From DATFVJ01 sp963851085 (GTDB taxonomy: Bacteria; Actinomycetota; Actinomycetes; Streptosporangiales; Streptosporangiaceae): a stretch of DNA of 64,000 nt. The translations under genes were made by a program, and so were the position numbers. The notes beneath the pieces were generated by a model. The model saw only the letters and a program-made list of their open reading frames with translations. It was not told where the DNA came from and did not search any database. Location of the stretch: NCBI GenBank assembly GCA_963851085.1, contig CAWKNX010000003.1, positions 265,847 to 329,846 of the forward strand, read 5' to 3'. The first letter of the stretch is position 1; each line of letters opens with the position of its first letter. This document shows positions 1 to 8,996 of the stretch, one piece after another.

Positions 1-2
1 CC

Positions 3-728
3 ACGGCCGCCGCGGGCGGCCTCAAGCGGGTGCACCTTGAACTGGGCGGCAAGGCACCAGTGATCGTGTTCGACGACGCCGACGTCGAGGCGACGGCCGC
101 GGGCATCGCCGGCGCGGCCTACTTCAATGCGGGCCAGGACTGCACCGCCGCCACCCGCGTGCTCGCAGGGCCCGGCGTAACCGGCGATCTCACCGCTGCG
201 CTTGCGGAGCAGGCGCGCGGCACGAAGGTCGGCGGCCTCGACGTGCCCGACGCGGACTATGGCCCCGTCAACAACGCGAACCAGCTTGCCCGCGTGCAGG
301 GCTTCATCGACCGCCGCCCCAGCCACGCGGAGGTGGTCACGGGTGGCCAGCGGCTCGGCGATCGTGGCTACTTCTTCGCCCCGACCGTGGTCAGCGGGCT
401 GCGCCAGGACGACGAGATGATCCAGGACGAGATTTTCGGCCCGGTGATCACCGTGCAGCGGTTCAGTTCCGAGGATGAGGCCCTGAGCTGGGCGAACGGG
501 GTAAAGTACGGCCTTGCGGCGAGTGTCTGGACAAAGGACCATGGCCGCGCGATGCGGATGGCACGCGGGCTCGACTTCGGTGCGGTCTGGATCAACACGC
601 ACATCCCGATCGTGGCCGAGATGCCGCACGGCGGCTTCAAGCACTCCGGCTACGGCAAGGACCTGTCGATGTACGGGTTCGAGGACTACACGCGGGTGAA
701 GCACGTCATGAGCTACATCGGCGGCTGA
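3..728 (+). CDS. Aldehyde dehydrogenase, C-terminal part (gamma-aminobutyraldehyde dehydrogenase-like)
   Basis: The gene enters from outside the window, so only the last ~241 residues are present. It belongs to the NAD(P)-dependent aldehyde dehydrogenase superfamily. The glutamate motif LELGGKAP lies at the start of the fragment and the catalytic cysteine in GQDCTAATRV around fragment residue 47. The EIFGPV motif follows, and near the C-terminus GGFKHSGYGKD, which is typical of aminobutyraldehyde/betaine-aldehyde dehydrogenases. Such enzymes oxidise 4-aminobutanal from putrescine to GABA. A putrescine-type permease remnant, an amino-acid permease and two class III aminotransferases follow, which supports polyamine/GABA catabolism. 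Exact substrate is inferred; succinate-semialdehyde or betaine aldehyde are alternatives. Confidence 0.88.
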   Translation, partial: TAAAGGLKRVHLELGGKAPVIVFDDADVEATAAGIAGAAYFNAGQDCTAATRVLAGPGVTGDLTAALAEQARGTKVGGLDVPDADYGPVNNANQLARVQGFIDRRPSHAEVVTGGQRLGDRGYFFAPTVVSGLRQDDEMIQDEIFGPVITVQRFSSEDEALSWANGVKYGLAASVWTKDHGRAMRMARGLDFGAVWINTHIPIVAEMPHGGFKHSGYGKDLSMYGFEDYTRVKHVMSYIGG

Positions 729-812
729 CACTGGGCGATCGGTGGGGGCCAGGCCAGGGGTAGGGAAGCAGGGATACCTGTTTGCTATGACCGAAACTCA
801 TGCGGCCGAAGA

Positions 813-1130
813 GTGGGTCCCACGCTGGATCCGTACATCGAGGAGGCCGCGCGCGATCTCGGTGCCGGGCCGTGGGATACGTTCAGGCTCGTCACGTTCC
901 CGATGATCTTCCCGGGCGTCCTCGCGGGCGCGCTGCCCGCCGTCGCGCGGTCGATCGACGACTTCGTCACGACCAACTTCGTCGCCGGCCTGCGGGTGCA
1001 GACGTACCCGCTGTGGATCTGGGGCGCGGAGAAGGAGGACCTGCCACCGCAGGTCGATGTATTCGGCACGATCATCTTCGCGGCGGCGTGCTGATCGCGA
1101 TCGCCGCCGCGGTGCGGCCCCGCCGCGGTG
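813..1130 (+). pseudogene. Remnant of spermidine/putrescine ABC permease (PotC-like)
   Basis: A roughly 100-residue piece of a binding-protein-dependent permease. The EAA loop is clear (EEAARDLGAGPWDTF followed by FPMIFPGVLAGAL), and the next segment resembles the last membrane-spanning part of PotC. The N-terminal membrane segments are absent. The frame also breaks near 1080-1090: FGTIIF stops soon after, while LIAIAAAV continues in the neighbouring frame. No partner ABC genes follow. This looks like what is left after deletion of a polyamine uptake operon next to the aldehyde dehydrogenase. Confidence 0.7.
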
Positions 1131-1321
1131 CGGCCCCGCCGCAGCGCGGTCTGAGCATCGCCGATACGGCCAGGCCACCGGTACGCGGCGGTTGCGCATC
1201 ATCTCGCTCCCGCGGGCTGCGGGATCTTGCGGTGATGATCTCGGCGGGCTAGCGTTCGGCCAAGTCGAGCAAATGATGCTCTTCAGGGCAGGTGCTGGCC
1301 GAGTTGGGGGGCGTTACGCAG

Positions 1322-2902
1322 ATGACTGTCGTCGATCAGACTCTGGAGCCGCACGACCAGCCGACGGAAAAGGGGCTCAAGGCCGGGGCTCTGGGGCTCG
1401 TCTCCAGCGTGGTCATCGGCGTCGCCTCGACGGCACCGGCCTACAGCCTCGCGGCGACCCTCGCCTTCGTCGTGGCGGCCGTCGGGCTGCAGTCCCCGGC
1501 GGTGGCAGTCCTCGCCTTCGTGCCGATGCTGCTCACGTCGATCGGGTACAGCGAGCTGAACAAGGCCGACCCGGACTGCGGCACCACCTTCACCTGGGCG
1601 ACGCGAGCCTTCGGCCCGAAGACGGGCTGGCAGGGCGGCTGGGCGATCGTCGTGGCGGACGTGCTTGTCATGGCCAGCCTCGCCCAGGTCGCCGGGCAGT
1701 ATGTCTTCCTGCTCTTCAACGCCAATGGCATCGGCGGCAATCCGACCAGCGGCTGGGTGCTGCTCGTCGGCGTGCTGTGGATCGTCGCGATGACGTACAT
1801 CTGTTACCGCGGCATCGAGGTCTCGGCGAACTTCCAGAAGGTGCTGCTGTCCATCGAAGTCGTCATGCTGGCGGTGTTCGCCGTGGTCGCCCTGGTCAGG
1901 GTCGGCACCGGGCATCACCCGGCCGGCTCGCTGCACCCGTCCGTGTCCTGGTTCAACCCGTTCCACATTTCGAGCTTTCAGGCGTTCGTCACCGGCCTGA
2001 TCCTGATGCTGTTCATCTACTGGGGCTGGGACACCGCGGTCGCGGTCAACGAGGAGACCGAGAACCGCGAGAAGACCCCAGGCCGCGCGGCCATCATCTC
2101 GACCGTCCTGCTGCTCATCACCTACGCGCTCGTGATCGTCGCCGCGCAGTCGTTCGCCGGAACCCGCGCGACGGGCATCGGCCTGCTCAACCCGACCAAC
2201 TCAGGTGACGTCATCTCGGTGCTCGGTGAGGCCGTGTTCGGGTCCACCTGGTTCGGTACCTTCCTCAGCCACCTGCTCATCCTCATGGTGCTCAGTTCGG
2301 CCGCCGCCTCGACCCAGACGACGATCCTGCCCACGGCCCGCACAACCTTGTCGATGGCCTCGTACAAGGCACTGCCGCGCGCGTTCGGCAACATGCACCC
2401 CCGCTACCTCACGCCCACCTTCTCCACGATCGTCATGGGCGCGGTCTCGATCGCCCTGTACGTGCCGTTCAACTACCTGTCGGGTGGGAACATCATCCCG
2501 GACGCGGTCACCGCGATCGGGCTCTACATCGCCTTCTACTACGGCCTCACCGGCTTCGCCTGCGCCTGGTACTACCGCCATACCCTGCTGCACAGCATGC
2601 GGCATCTGTGGATGCGCGGCATCCTGCCCGTGCTCGGCGGGCTCATCCTGTACTTCGCCGGCGGCTGGAGTGTATGGACCGCCTGGGATGTGGCCACCGG
2701 CGACAGCTACACCTCGTGGAAGATGCCGTTCGCGCCGTACTGGCAGATCGGCGGGGTATTCATGATCGCGTTCGTCTCGGTCGTGATCGGTGTGGTGGCG
2801 ATGATCGCGTGGCGGTACACCCGGCCCGGGTTCTTCAAGAAGGAGACGCTCACCCGCCACACGCCGACGCTCGTGCCCGAGCCAGGCTCCGAGAGCGACT
2901 GA
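1322..2902 (+). CDS. APC-family amino acid/polyamine permease
   Basis: A 526-residue multi-spanning membrane protein of the amino acid-polyamine-organocation superfamily. After a short hydrophilic N-terminus come KGLKAGALGLVSSVVIG and ASTAPAYSLA, the conserved first-helix region of these permeases, then about 12 hydrophobic segments. The helix 6/7 loop has WGWDTAVAVNEETENRE, typical of the eukaryote-like APC permeases of actinobacteria. I chose the ATG at 1322 because a GGGGGG stretch lies about 10 nt upstream; a GTG at 1292 is in frame but lacks such a site. Position before an aminotransferase and MmsA suggests uptake of GABA, beta-alanine or a polyamine. The substrate cannot be read from sequence. 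Confidence 0.88.
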   Translation: MTVVDQTLEPHDQPTEKGLKAGALGLVSSVVIGVASTAPAYSLAATLAFVVAAVGLQSPAVAVLAFVPMLLTSIGYSELNKADPDCGTTFTWATRAFGPKTGWQGGWAIVVADVLVMASLAQVAGQYVFLLFNANGIGGNPTSGWVLLVGVLWIVAMTYICYRGIEVSANFQKVLLSIEVVMLAVFAVVALVRVGTGHHPAGSLHPSVSWFNPFHISSFQAFVTGLILMLFIYWGWDTAVAVNEETENREKTPGRAAIISTVLLLITYALVIVAAQSFAGTRATGIGLLNPTNSGDVISVLGEAVFGSTWFGTFLSHLLILMVLSSAAASTQTTILPTARTTLSMASYKALPRAFGNMHPRYLTPTFSTIVMGAVSIALYVPFNYLSGGNIIPDAVTAIGLYIAFYYGLTGFACAWYYRHTLLHSMRHLWMRGILPVLGGLILYFAGGWSVWTAWDVATGDSYTSWKMPFAPYWQIGGVFMIAFVSVVIGVVAMIAWRYTRPGFFKKETLTRHTPTLVPEPGSESD

Positions 2903-2934
2903 CAGCCCACCGCGGGCTTCTTGTCATCGGCCCG

Positions 2935-2967
2935 AATCATGATCGATGGCCCGCAGGGCACCGGATT
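2935..2967. repeat. Interspersed repeat B, copy 1
   Basis: The segment containing ATCATGATCGATGGCCC then GGGC recurs near 56727-56752, with matching flanks (TCATCG upstream, CC downstream). It lies directly before the 53-bp palindrome at 2969. Both elements occur together again at 56.7-57.0 kb. Non-coding; function unknown. Confidence 0.6.
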
Positions 2968-2968
2968 G

Positions 2969-3021
2969 CATGATCGCGGTAACTTTGCCGCGGTATCTTC
3001 CGGCAAATTACCGCGATCATG
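2969..3021. repeat. 53-bp palindromic repeat A, copy 1
   Basis: Perfect 14-bp arms, CATGATCGCGGTAA and TTACCGCGATCATG, enclose 25 bp. An inner TTTGCCG/CGGCAAA pair lengthens the stem to about 21 bp with one bulge. A second 53-bp copy with the same arms and a shared central GCGGTAT is at 56936-56988. It sits at the broken end of the pucR remnant. It resembles REP/palindromic-unit elements and could form a cruciform or a bidirectional terminator. Confidence 0.8.
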
Positions 3022-3213
3022 AAGCTGAAGCCTGGCGCTGCCCGCGCGGTGTCCACCAGCGCCGCGGGCCGGGTGCGCAGGTACCGGCGGCCGAGTTCGA
3101 CCATCAGCCCGCTGGCTCCGGCAGCGGCAAGCTCGGCCACATACCTGGCGAGCGGGCCCGGCGTGTCGGGCAGGCCGATCCCGGTGGCAAGCGCACCTAC
3201 CAGTTCGTCAGTT
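3022..3213 (-). pseudogene. Remnant of a PucR-family regulator (N-terminal domain)
   Basis: Read on the minus strand, this stretch encodes a piece of the PucR N-terminal domain (PF07905-like). Recognisable parts are LPTDELVGALATGIGLPD, then LARYVAELAAAGASGL, then MVELGRRYLRTRPAALV. The central and C-terminal HTH regions are missing, and the similarity stops at the 53-bp palindrome. PucR regulators often sit beside GABA/beta-alanine transaminase genes, which fits the neighbouring aminotransferase transcribed divergently from 3248. Recognition is from memory of family patterns. Confidence 0.6.
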
Positions 3214-3247
3214 GGCAGCCGCTTGCGTGGCCCGGCAGACTGGTGAG

Positions 3248-4583
3248 ATGGCAGACTCTGATCTCCACGCCCGTCACCGCGCAGTCATGCCGGACTGGGC
3301 GGCCCTGTACTATCAGCAGCCGATCGAGCTCGTGAGCGGCGAGGGCAGCCGCGTCACGGACTCCGGCGGCCGTACCTATCTGGACTTCTTCGCCGGCATC
3401 CTGACCAACATGATCGGGTACAACGTGCCCGAGGTGCGCGACGCGGTCCAGCGCCAGCTGTCCACGCGGCATCGTGCACACGTCCACGCTCTACCTCATC
3501 AGGCAGCAGGTCGAGCTCGCCGAGAAGATCGCCAGGCTGTCCGGCATCGAGGACGCCAAGGTCTTCTTCGTCAACTCGGGCACCGAGGCGAACGAGACCG
3601 CGCTGCTGCTCGCCACCTGCGCCCGCCGCAGTGACCAGGTGCTCGCGATGCGGGGCAGCTACCACGGCCGCTCGTTCGGCGCCGTGGCGATCACGGGTAA
3701 CCGCGGCTGGAAACCGTCATCGCTCTCGCCGGTCAACGTGCACTACCTGCACGGCGCCGACCGGCAGCTGCCCGCGTTCTCCGGTATGACGGACAGCGAG
3801 TACATCGCGGCCTGCGTCGCCGATCTGCGGCATGTGCTTTCCACCGCCACGGCCGGCGACGTCGCCTGCCTGATCGCCGAGCCGGTGCAGGGCGTCGGCG
3901 GGTTCACTATGGCGCCTGACGGGTTGTTCGGCGCATACCAGGAGGTGCTCGACGCCCACGGGATCCTGTTCATCTCCGATGAGGTGCAGACCGGCTGGGG
4001 CCGCACGGGAGACAGCTTCTGGGGGATAGGCAACCACGGCGTGACGCCGGACATCATGACGTTCGCGAAGGGCCTGGGGAACGGGTTCGCTATCGGCGGC
4101 GTGGTGGCCAGGGGCGCACTGATGGACGGGCTTCCCGCCGCGGGGATATCCACCTTCGGCGGCAACCCGGTGGCGGTCTCGGCGGCGAACGCGACCCTCA
4201 GCTACGTGCTCGACCACGACCTTCAGGCCAACGCCCGTGTGCTCGGCACGCTGATCATCGACGGCCTCCGCGAGCAGGCCGGGCGGCTGCCCGTCGTTGG
4301 CGACGTGCGCGGCAAGGGACTGATGTTCGCGGTGGACCTCGTCGAGCCTGGCACCGGCGAGCCGAGCCCGCGGCTGGCTTCGCAGGTGCTCGAGGAGACC
4401 CGCGTGCGCGGCCTGCTGATCGGCAAGGGGGGTCTGACGGGCAACTCGCTGCGGATGGCTCCGCCGCTGACCCTCACGGAGGCGGAGGCGAAGGAAGGCC
4501 TCGCGATCCTGGTGGACGCGATCAGTGCGGTAAACACCGCGGCGGAGGCCGGCGCCGGCGCGGGCAGGGAAGGTGCCCGATGA
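3248..4583 (+). CDS. Class III (omega) aminotransferase, frameshifted
   Basis: PLP-dependent class III transaminase of about 445 residues. The N-terminal 73 residues (MADSDLHARHRAVMP onward) are in one frame and the rest in another. Dropping one C near 3466 (TCCACGCGGC) restores the expected STGIVHTSTLYL. Visible motifs are SGTEANETALLLA (PLP phosphate), YHGRSFGA, SDEVQTGWGRTG (cofactor aspartate) and FAKGLGNG (Schiff-base lysine). It overlaps mmsA by ATGA. That pairing suggests a beta-alanine or 3-aminoisobutyrate:pyruvate transaminase feeding semialdehyde to MmsA; GABA transaminase is the alternative. Whether the frameshift is real or a sequencing error is open. Confidence 0.82.
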
Positions 4584-6151
4584 CGACTCCCGGCGGCGGA
4601 GGCCCCGAGCCTGGCCCCGAGCCTGGCCCCGAGCCGCGCCGCATCACCCATTGGATCAACGGCAGGCCCTGGCCGGGGGCAGAGCCAGGAGCCCGGCAGG
4701 AGGCGTCACGGCAGGGCGAGGTCTACGATCCGTCCACTGGCCGGGTGGCCGGGCTCGTGGACCTCGCATCTCCCGCTGAGGTCGACGCCGCGGTCGCGGC
4801 GGCAAAGGCCGCGTTCGCGAGCTGGCGGGAGTCGTCGCTCACCAAGCGGGCGGCTGTCATGTTCGCCTTCCGCGAGCTGGTCAAGCGCGGGGCGGCCGGG
4901 CTGGCCGCGCTGGTCAGTTCCGAGCACGGCAAGGTGCAGACGGACGCGGCAGGTGAGGTCGCGCGCGGCCTGGAGGTCGTCGAGTTCGCGTGCGGTATCC
5001 CGCACCTGCTCAAGGGCGGCTTCTCCGAGAACGTGTCCACCCGTGTCGACTCGTACTCCATCCGGCAGCCGGTCGGCGTCGCGGCCGGAATCACGCCGTT
5101 CAACTTCCCCGCGATGGTGCCGATGTGGATGTTCCCCATCGCCATCGCGTGCGGAAACACGTTCGTGCTCAAGCCGTCGGAGAAGGACCCGTCCGCCTCG
5201 GTGCGGATCGCCGAACTGTGGGCGGAGGCCGGCCTGCCCGAGGGCGTGTTCAACGTGGTCCAGGGCGACAAGGTCGCGGTCGACGCGCTGCTGCGCCATC
5301 CCGATGTCCAGGCCGTCAGCTTCGTCGGGTCCACGCCCATCGCCAGGTACGTCTACGAGACAGGGACCTCGGCCGGCAAGCGGGTGCAGGCGCTCGGCGG
5401 GGCCAAGAATCACATGGTGGTGCTCCCGGACGCCGACCTCGACCTCGCCGCCGACGCCGCCGTCTCCGCGGGGTTCGGGTCGGCAGGTGAGCGCTGCATG
5501 GCGATCTCTGTCGTGGCCGCCGTGGACCCGGTCGGGGACGGGCTGATCGAGAAGATCAAGGACCGGGTGGCGAAGCTCCAGGTCGGCCCGGGCAGCGACG
5601 CGCGATCGGAAATGGGCCCGCTGGTCACCGGCCCGCACCGCGACAAGGTGGCGGGCTATCTCGACACCGGGGTCAAGGAGGGTGCGACGCTGGCCATCGA
5701 CGGCCGTGTGCACCCGGTCATCGGCGGCAACGCGGACGGGTTCTGGCTGGGGCCGTCTGTCCTTGATCACGTCGCGCCGGGAATGAGCTGCTACACCGAC
5801 GAGATATTCGGCCCGGTGCTCTGTGTCGTGCGGGTCCCCACTTACGATTCCGCGCTCGGCCTGATCAATGCGAACCCGTATGGCAACGGAACAGCGATCT
5901 TCACCAACGACGGTGGAGCCGCCCGCCGGTTCGCCAGCGAGATCGAGGTCGGGATGGTCGGGATCAACGTCCCGATTCCCGTGCCGATGGCGTACTACTC
6001 ATTCGGCGGCTGGAAAAACTCGCTGTTCGGTGACACGCATATGCACGGCGCCGAGGGTGTGCATTTCTATACGCGCGGCAAAGTGATCACGTCACGCTGG
6101 CTCGATCCGAGCCACGGCGGGGTGAACCTCGGTTTCCCCGTGAACGCGTAA
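4580..6151 (+). CDS. mmsA: CoA-acylating methylmalonate-semialdehyde dehydrogenase
   Basis: A 523-residue NAD-dependent CoA-acylating aldehyde dehydrogenase that turns malonate or methylmalonate semialdehyde into acetyl- or propionyl-CoA. The MmsA signatures are IPHLLKGG and ENVSTRVDSYSIRQP near residues 138-160, AGITPFNFPAMVPMWM, and the catalytic cysteine in GSAGERCMAIS around residue 309. The C-terminal GGWKNSLFGDTHMHG is typical of the family. The start overlaps the aminotransferase stop (ATGA), so the two are translationally coupled. The N-terminus carries a small proline/glycine/glutamate repeat (EPGPEPGPEPGPEP) absent from most homologues, one of many low-complexity expansions in this window. 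Confidence 0.93.
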   Translation: MTTPGGGGPEPGPEPGPEPRRITHWINGRPWPGAEPGARQEASRQGEVYDPSTGRVAGLVDLASPAEVDAAVAAAKAAFASWRESSLTKRAAVMFAFRELVKRGAAGLAALVSSEHGKVQTDAAGEVARGLEVVEFACGIPHLLKGGFSENVSTRVDSYSIRQPVGVAAGITPFNFPAMVPMWMFPIAIACGNTFVLKPSEKDPSASVRIAELWAEAGLPEGVFNVVQGDKVAVDALLRHPDVQAVSFVGSTPIARYVYETGTSAGKRVQALGGAKNHMVVLPDADLDLAADAAVSAGFGSAGERCMAISVVAAVDPVGDGLIEKIKDRVAKLQVGPGSDARSEMGPLVTGPHRDKVAGYLDTGVKEGATLAIDGRVHPVIGGNADGFWLGPSVLDHVAPGMSCYTDEIFGPVLCVVRVPTYDSALGLINANPYGNGTAIFTNDGGAARRFASEIEVGMVGINVPIPVPMAYYSFGGWKNSLFGDTHMHGAEGVHFYTRGKVITSRWLDPSHGGVNLGFPVNA

Positions 6152-6198
6152 CCGAGTGGCACGCACGTGCGTTCACAGGGAAACCGGCCTGACACTGG

Positions 6199-6474
6199 TC
6201 AGGCGTCGGCGGCGGACTTCGACTTGCCGCTGCGCGCCAGGGAAATTCCCGCGATCACGAACAGTGCGACGGCGACGACGAGGGCGCCGATTCCGCGGAC
6301 GGTGCGGTGGCCCTTGTGGTGGGGCTCAGCGCCAAGGATGCTCGGAAGCGCCTGCGCCGTCTTGGTGAGGTAGATGACCCCGGCTACCGCGACGAGCACC
6401 GCGACGATGGCCAAGACCACGGCCAGGATCATCGTGCCGCCACGCCGACCGCCCGATGCGCTGACAGAACTCAA
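6199..6474 (-). CDS. Small membrane protein, paralogue 1
   Basis: A 91-residue protein with a hydrophilic start (MSSVSASGGRRGG) and two hydrophobic segments (about residues 14-36 and 62-80). The loop between them contains YLTKTAQALPS, and the tail is basic and serine-rich. It starts at TTG with a strong GAGGAGG ribosome site just upstream. The neighbouring gene on the same strand encodes a second 91-residue protein with the same pattern, so they are a tandem duplication. I do not recognise a characterised family; function unknown. Confidence 0.75.
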   Translation of the reverse strand: MSSVSASGGRRGGTMILAVVLAIVAVLVAVAGVIYLTKTAQALPSILGAEPHHKGHRTVRGIGALVVAVALFVIAGISLARSGKSKSAADA

Positions 6475-6593
6475 CGTGTCCTCCTCAGGGAACCTTTTGC
6501 TGCGTGCCGCACGCTACCGGTTCGGCCGGTAGCTGTGGGTGAGGATGGCCAAACGCCTCATAACACCCTGATCACGCCTTTAAGAGCCGGTGG

Positions 6594-6622
6594 CTCGGGG
6601 CCCCAGACCTTGGGGCCCCGAG
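6594..6622 (-). terminator. Strong hairpin between the two small membrane protein genes
   Basis: Perfect 12-bp stem, CTCGGGGCCCCA and TGGGGCCCCGAG, with a 5-nt loop. It lies downstream of the 6679-6954 gene and upstream of the 6199-6474 gene. It has no U-tract, as is usual for actinomycete terminators. Confidence 0.65.
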
Positions 6623-6678
6623 CTTGCGGACCCGGGCGTGGGCTGACCGGCGTCCCTGGCCAGGCCCGGCCCGCGGGG

Positions 6679-6954
6679 CTAACTCTGCGGGTCCGCGGAC
6701 TTGCCGCCGCGCCTCATCGCGAACCCGGCGAGAATCAGGGCGATGACGGCCACGGCGATCGCGGCGACCCGCGCACGGTGTCGTGGCCGCGTGTTGCCGG
6801 CCCTTCGGCCAGGCATGTAGCTGGGCAGCGACTGCGATGCCTTGGTCAGGTAGATGATGCCGGCGATGGCCGCAAGGATGGCGATGATCACCAGGATGAT
6901 GGCGAGAACCAAGGCGCCTGTCCGCCGCCCTCCCGATGCGCCGACAGAACTCAT
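6679..6954 (-). CDS. Small membrane protein, paralogue 2
   Basis: A 91-residue protein paralogous to the one at 6199-6474: MSSVGASGGRR, then a hydrophobic segment, YLTKASQSLPS, and a second hydrophobic segment ending in a basic tail. I chose the ATG at 6954 because an AGGAGGG site precedes it and the start aligns with the paralogue. The frame is also open upstream, because the decayed gabT C-terminus runs into it without a stop; that upstream part is not native to this gene. Function unknown; it is probably an inner-membrane protein. Confidence 0.75.
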   Translation of the reverse strand: MSSVGASGGRRTGALVLAIILVIIAILAAIAGIIYLTKASQSLPSYMPGRRAGNTRPRHRARVAAIAVAVIALILAGFAMRRGGKSADPQS

Positions 6955-7059
6955 ATCCCTCCTCGGCGGAGCCATAACCTGCGTGCCGCAGGTTACTCCG
7001 GCGAGTCCGCGGGCGGCGGCATCGTTGGCGTAACGATTGACATTCCGTTGGTTATCGTG

Positions 7060-8431
7060 GCTGGAGCAAAGCGCCTGCTCGAGGATGGTCAGGCCCTCGC
7101 CAAGAAGATCGTCGCCGATCACCAGCGGAGGCAGGAACCGCAGCACGTTACCGAACGTGCCGCAGGTGAGCACCATGAGCCCGGCGCTGTGGCAGGCCGA
7201 GGCGACCCGCTTGGCGATCTCGGGGCGGGCTCGAGGGTCCCCGGCGCCGTCAGCTCGATGGCGAGCATCGCGCCACGGCCGCGGACGTCGGCGATCACCG
7301 GGTGACGCGCCGCGAGTTCACGCAGCCGCGGCAGCATCACCGAGCCGATGTGCCGGGCCCGCCCGGCCAGGTCATGCTCCTCCATCGCCGTGAATCGCGC
7401 CGAGGGCGGCGGCGCAGGCGACCGGGTTGCCGCCGTACGTGCCGCCCAGGCCGCCCGCATGCACCGCGTCCATTAGCTCGGTGCGGCCGGTGACGGCGGC
7501 TAGCGGGCAGGCCGCCCGCGATGCCCTTCGCCGTGGTGACCAGGTCGGGGACGATGCCCTCGTGGTCGGAGGCGAACCAGTCGCCGGTGCGGCAGAAGCC
7601 GGTCTGGATCTCGTCCGCGATGAACACGATGCCGCTTCGCCCGGCAGAACTCCGCGAGCCGCGGCAGGAAGCCGTCGGGTGGCACGACGAACCCGCCCTC
7701 GCCCTGAATGGGCTCGATGATCACCGCGGCCACGTTCTGCTCGCCGACCTGGGTGTGGATCAGCTCGGCGACTTCGGCGAACGCCTCCTCCGCGCAATGC
7801 TGCGGCCCGGTCGGCCAGCGCAGCGGGTAGGCCATCGGCATCCGGTAGATCTCACCGGCGAACGGCCCGAACCGGTGCTTGTAGGGCATGTTCTTCGCCG
7901 TCAGCGCCATGGTGAGATTGGTGCGGCCGTGGTAGGCGTGGTCGAACGCGATGAGGGCAGGCCGCCCGGTCGCGTGCCGGGCGATCTTCACGGCGTTCTC
8001 CACCGCCTCAGCGCCGGAGTTGAACAGCGCGGAACGCTTGTCGTGATCGCCCGGGGTCAGCCGGGCGAGCGCCTCGCAGACGGCGGACGTATCCCTCGTA
8101 CGGCGCGACCATGAAGCAGGTGTGGGTGAATCTGCGCACCTGCTCGATCACCCGCTCGACAACCTCGGGTGCGCTGTTGCCCACACTGGTGACGGCGATG
8201 CCGGACCCGAAGTCGATGAGAGAGTTGCCGTCCGCGTCCACGAGCACACCGCCGCCCGCGGCGGTGACGAATACGGGGAGCACGTGGCTCACGCCCTTGG
8301 CGACGCTGCGCTCCCGGCGGGCGAGCAGTTCACGTGACGCGGGTCCGGGGATGTCGGTGACGAGCCTGCGCTCTTGCGGCAGTGCCGGGCCGCCCGCCAG
8401 CCACCTGCGGCCTCGCTGTGTTCGCGGTCAT
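7060..8431 (-). pseudogene. gabT: 4-aminobutyrate aminotransferase, broken by several frameshifts
   Basis: Reading across frames reconstructs a GabT-type class III aminotransferase. It begins at ATG 8431 (MTANTARPQVAGG), then passes IPGPASRELLARRE, VLPVFVTAAGGGV, DHAYHGRTNLTMALTAK, EPIQGEGGFVVPPDGFLP, a piece of the DEIQTGF region, GGTYGGNPVACAAALG and HPVIADVRGRGAM, to FGNVLRFLPPLVI. Frame changes fall near 8390, 8095, 8005, 7630, 7390 and 7200. The natural stop is not found, and the last fragment runs in frame into the 6679-6954 gene. The enzyme would convert GABA to succinate semialdehyde. As sequenced it cannot be made, though clustered sequencing errors could explain some breaks. Confidence 0.82.
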
Positions 8432-8996
8432 ACTGCCGACAATAGATGGCCGCGTCGAATGGTCCCTAACGGCTTCGCGGACAGTGTCAAGTGAACTGAA
8501 GGTGGCACAACCCTGGCGGGGGGTGCGGGGGGTCGCCGCCCGCGTCACCGGCCCGGGGCGCCGTCCGCGGTGCCGCTCCCGGACGGCCGGGCCCACTGCG
8601 GCCCGCACCGCCGGGCCGCGGCCAGCGCGCCGAGCGTGGGCCAGTCCCCCGAGCTGGCGGCCACGGTGTTGCGCGCGGACGCGGCCATGCCATCCGATGG
8701 CATGGCCGCAAGCCGGATGCGCGGGCCGTCTTGCCGGCTCACTGTGACCTATACTCGGGGGCAATTCGGGATTGATGTGCCCGACAGGTGTGGGCTTGCC
8801 GCGCAATGGCACAGTGCGGGTGGCGGGGTGGACTGGACGCTCGCCGCACGCAGTGCTCAGTCGCCAACTGGACGCCGGATCAGGCGTCTAGTGGCGTGTG
8901 CGGCTTACCCTCAGCCGGTCCTGACTTCACCGTCAGACGCCGCACGAAGGAGCCTAAAGTCTGGATATGCAGTCAATTGGTTACATATGCGACAGC
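8432..8996. other. Non-coding gap between divergent broken genes
   Basis: About 565 bp between the gabT remnant and the sensor kinase remnant. I find no convincing protein. It contains the 29-bp palindrome at 8681-8709 and a TATACT box near 8751 that could be a -10 element, without a clear -35. Confidence 0.5.
8681..8709. repeat. 29-bp perfect palindrome
   Basis: Two 14-bp arms (GCGGCCATGCCATC and its exact complement) are separated by a single C. The almost loopless symmetry fits a protein-binding operator or cruciform better than an RNA terminator. It lies in the intergenic region upstream of both flanking remnants. Confidence 0.75.

Noticed and set aside
2201..2860. Long minus-strand frame inside the APC permease gene
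   Set aside because: It is a shadow of the permease caused by codon bias; composition is His/Arg/Asp-rich without domains.
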